From Frankiaceae bacterium (GTDB taxonomy: Bacteria; Actinomycetota; Actinomycetes; Mycobacteriales; SCTD01), in assembly GCA_947479995.1 (NCBI GenBank), contig CANKBT010000196.1, positions 1-6,035 of the forward strand: a stretch of DNA of 6,035 nucleotides. The letters are read 5' to 3'. Made by a program: the position numbers and the translations under genes. Below the pieces are notes generated by a model. That model was not told the origin of the DNA, did no database searches, and was given only the letters and a program-made list of their open reading frames with translations. This document shows positions 5,948-6,035 of this stretch, in pieces (the stretch's first letter is position 1; each line of letters opens with the position of its first letter).

Positions 5948-6035
5948 GTCGGCACGTACTGCGCGGCCGCCTCGCGCGCCCGGCGCGCGGCGAGCGCGTC
6001 GGCGACGGCCTGCGCGCGGCGCTCGGCGGCGGCCG
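5944..6035 (-). CDS. 3' end of an unidentified upstream gene, cut by window edge
   Basis: On the minus strand the frame is open from the right edge to a TGA at 5946-5944, giving 29 complete codons. Every one of these codons ends in G or C, and all A/T bases fall in first or second positions, as expected for real coding sequence here. The peptide is Ala/Arg/Glu-rich, looks like one long helix and ends in AQYVPT. The stop shares bases with the GTG of the adenylate-forming enzyme (GTGA, 5947-5944), the same coupling used by the exporter pair. The product cannot be recognised from this tail. It should be functionally tied to the downstream enzyme, either as a partner or as another step of the same pathway. 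Confidence 0.75.
   Translation of the reverse strand, partial: AAAERRAQAVADALAARRAREAAAQYVPT

Noticed and set aside
1..6035. Search for tRNA, rRNA, CRISPR repeats, insertion sequences, attachment sites and riboswitches
   Set aside because: By eye I found no repeat array, transposase motif, flanking inverted repeats or RNA-gene signature. Almost all of the window is accounted for by ordinary coding sequence.

Overview
The window is very GC-rich. Nearly all A/T falls outside third codon positions, most starts are GTG, and I saw no TTA leucine codon while reading. The gene families match: a MacRS-like two-component pair, a DrrAB-like ABC exporter and a WHG-type TetR regulator. This points to a high-GC actinomycete (Actinomycetota) chromosome. 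The genus cannot be told from the sequence.

Layout, left to right. (1) 1-1815, plus strand: a sensor histidine kinase cut by the left edge, overlapping by 14 nt a NarL/LuxR-type response regulator. Together they look like the MacS/MacR pair known from Streptomyces. (2) 1816-1881: a short convergent gap holding an 11-bp perfect GC-rich hairpin, probably a terminator serving both sides. (3) 1882-3725, minus strand: an ABC-2 permease (DrrB-like) and, upstream of it, its ATPase (DrrA-like), joined by a GTGA stop/start overlap. (4) 3726-3901: a 176-bp divergent control region with a strong 17-bp dyad (3845-3861). It is the best candidate operator for the neighbouring repressor. (5) 3902-4522, plus strand: a TetR/AcrR-family regulator, almost certainly the local repressor of the exporter. 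(6) 4523-4549: a very short convergent gap next to a hairpin that reaches into the next gene. (7) 4550-5947, minus strand: a PaaK/CapK-like adenylate-forming enzyme. It is coupled by another GTGA overlap to the last 29 codons of an unidentified gene that runs off the right edge.

The likely working units are a signalling pair, a TetR-controlled drug or metabolite exporter, and the tail of a biosynthetic or acyl-activating operon. No mobile element, CRISPR array, tRNA or rRNA was seen. All assigned genes belong to known families. The least explained parts are the adenylate-forming enzyme with its unknown partner gene, and the divergent operator region.
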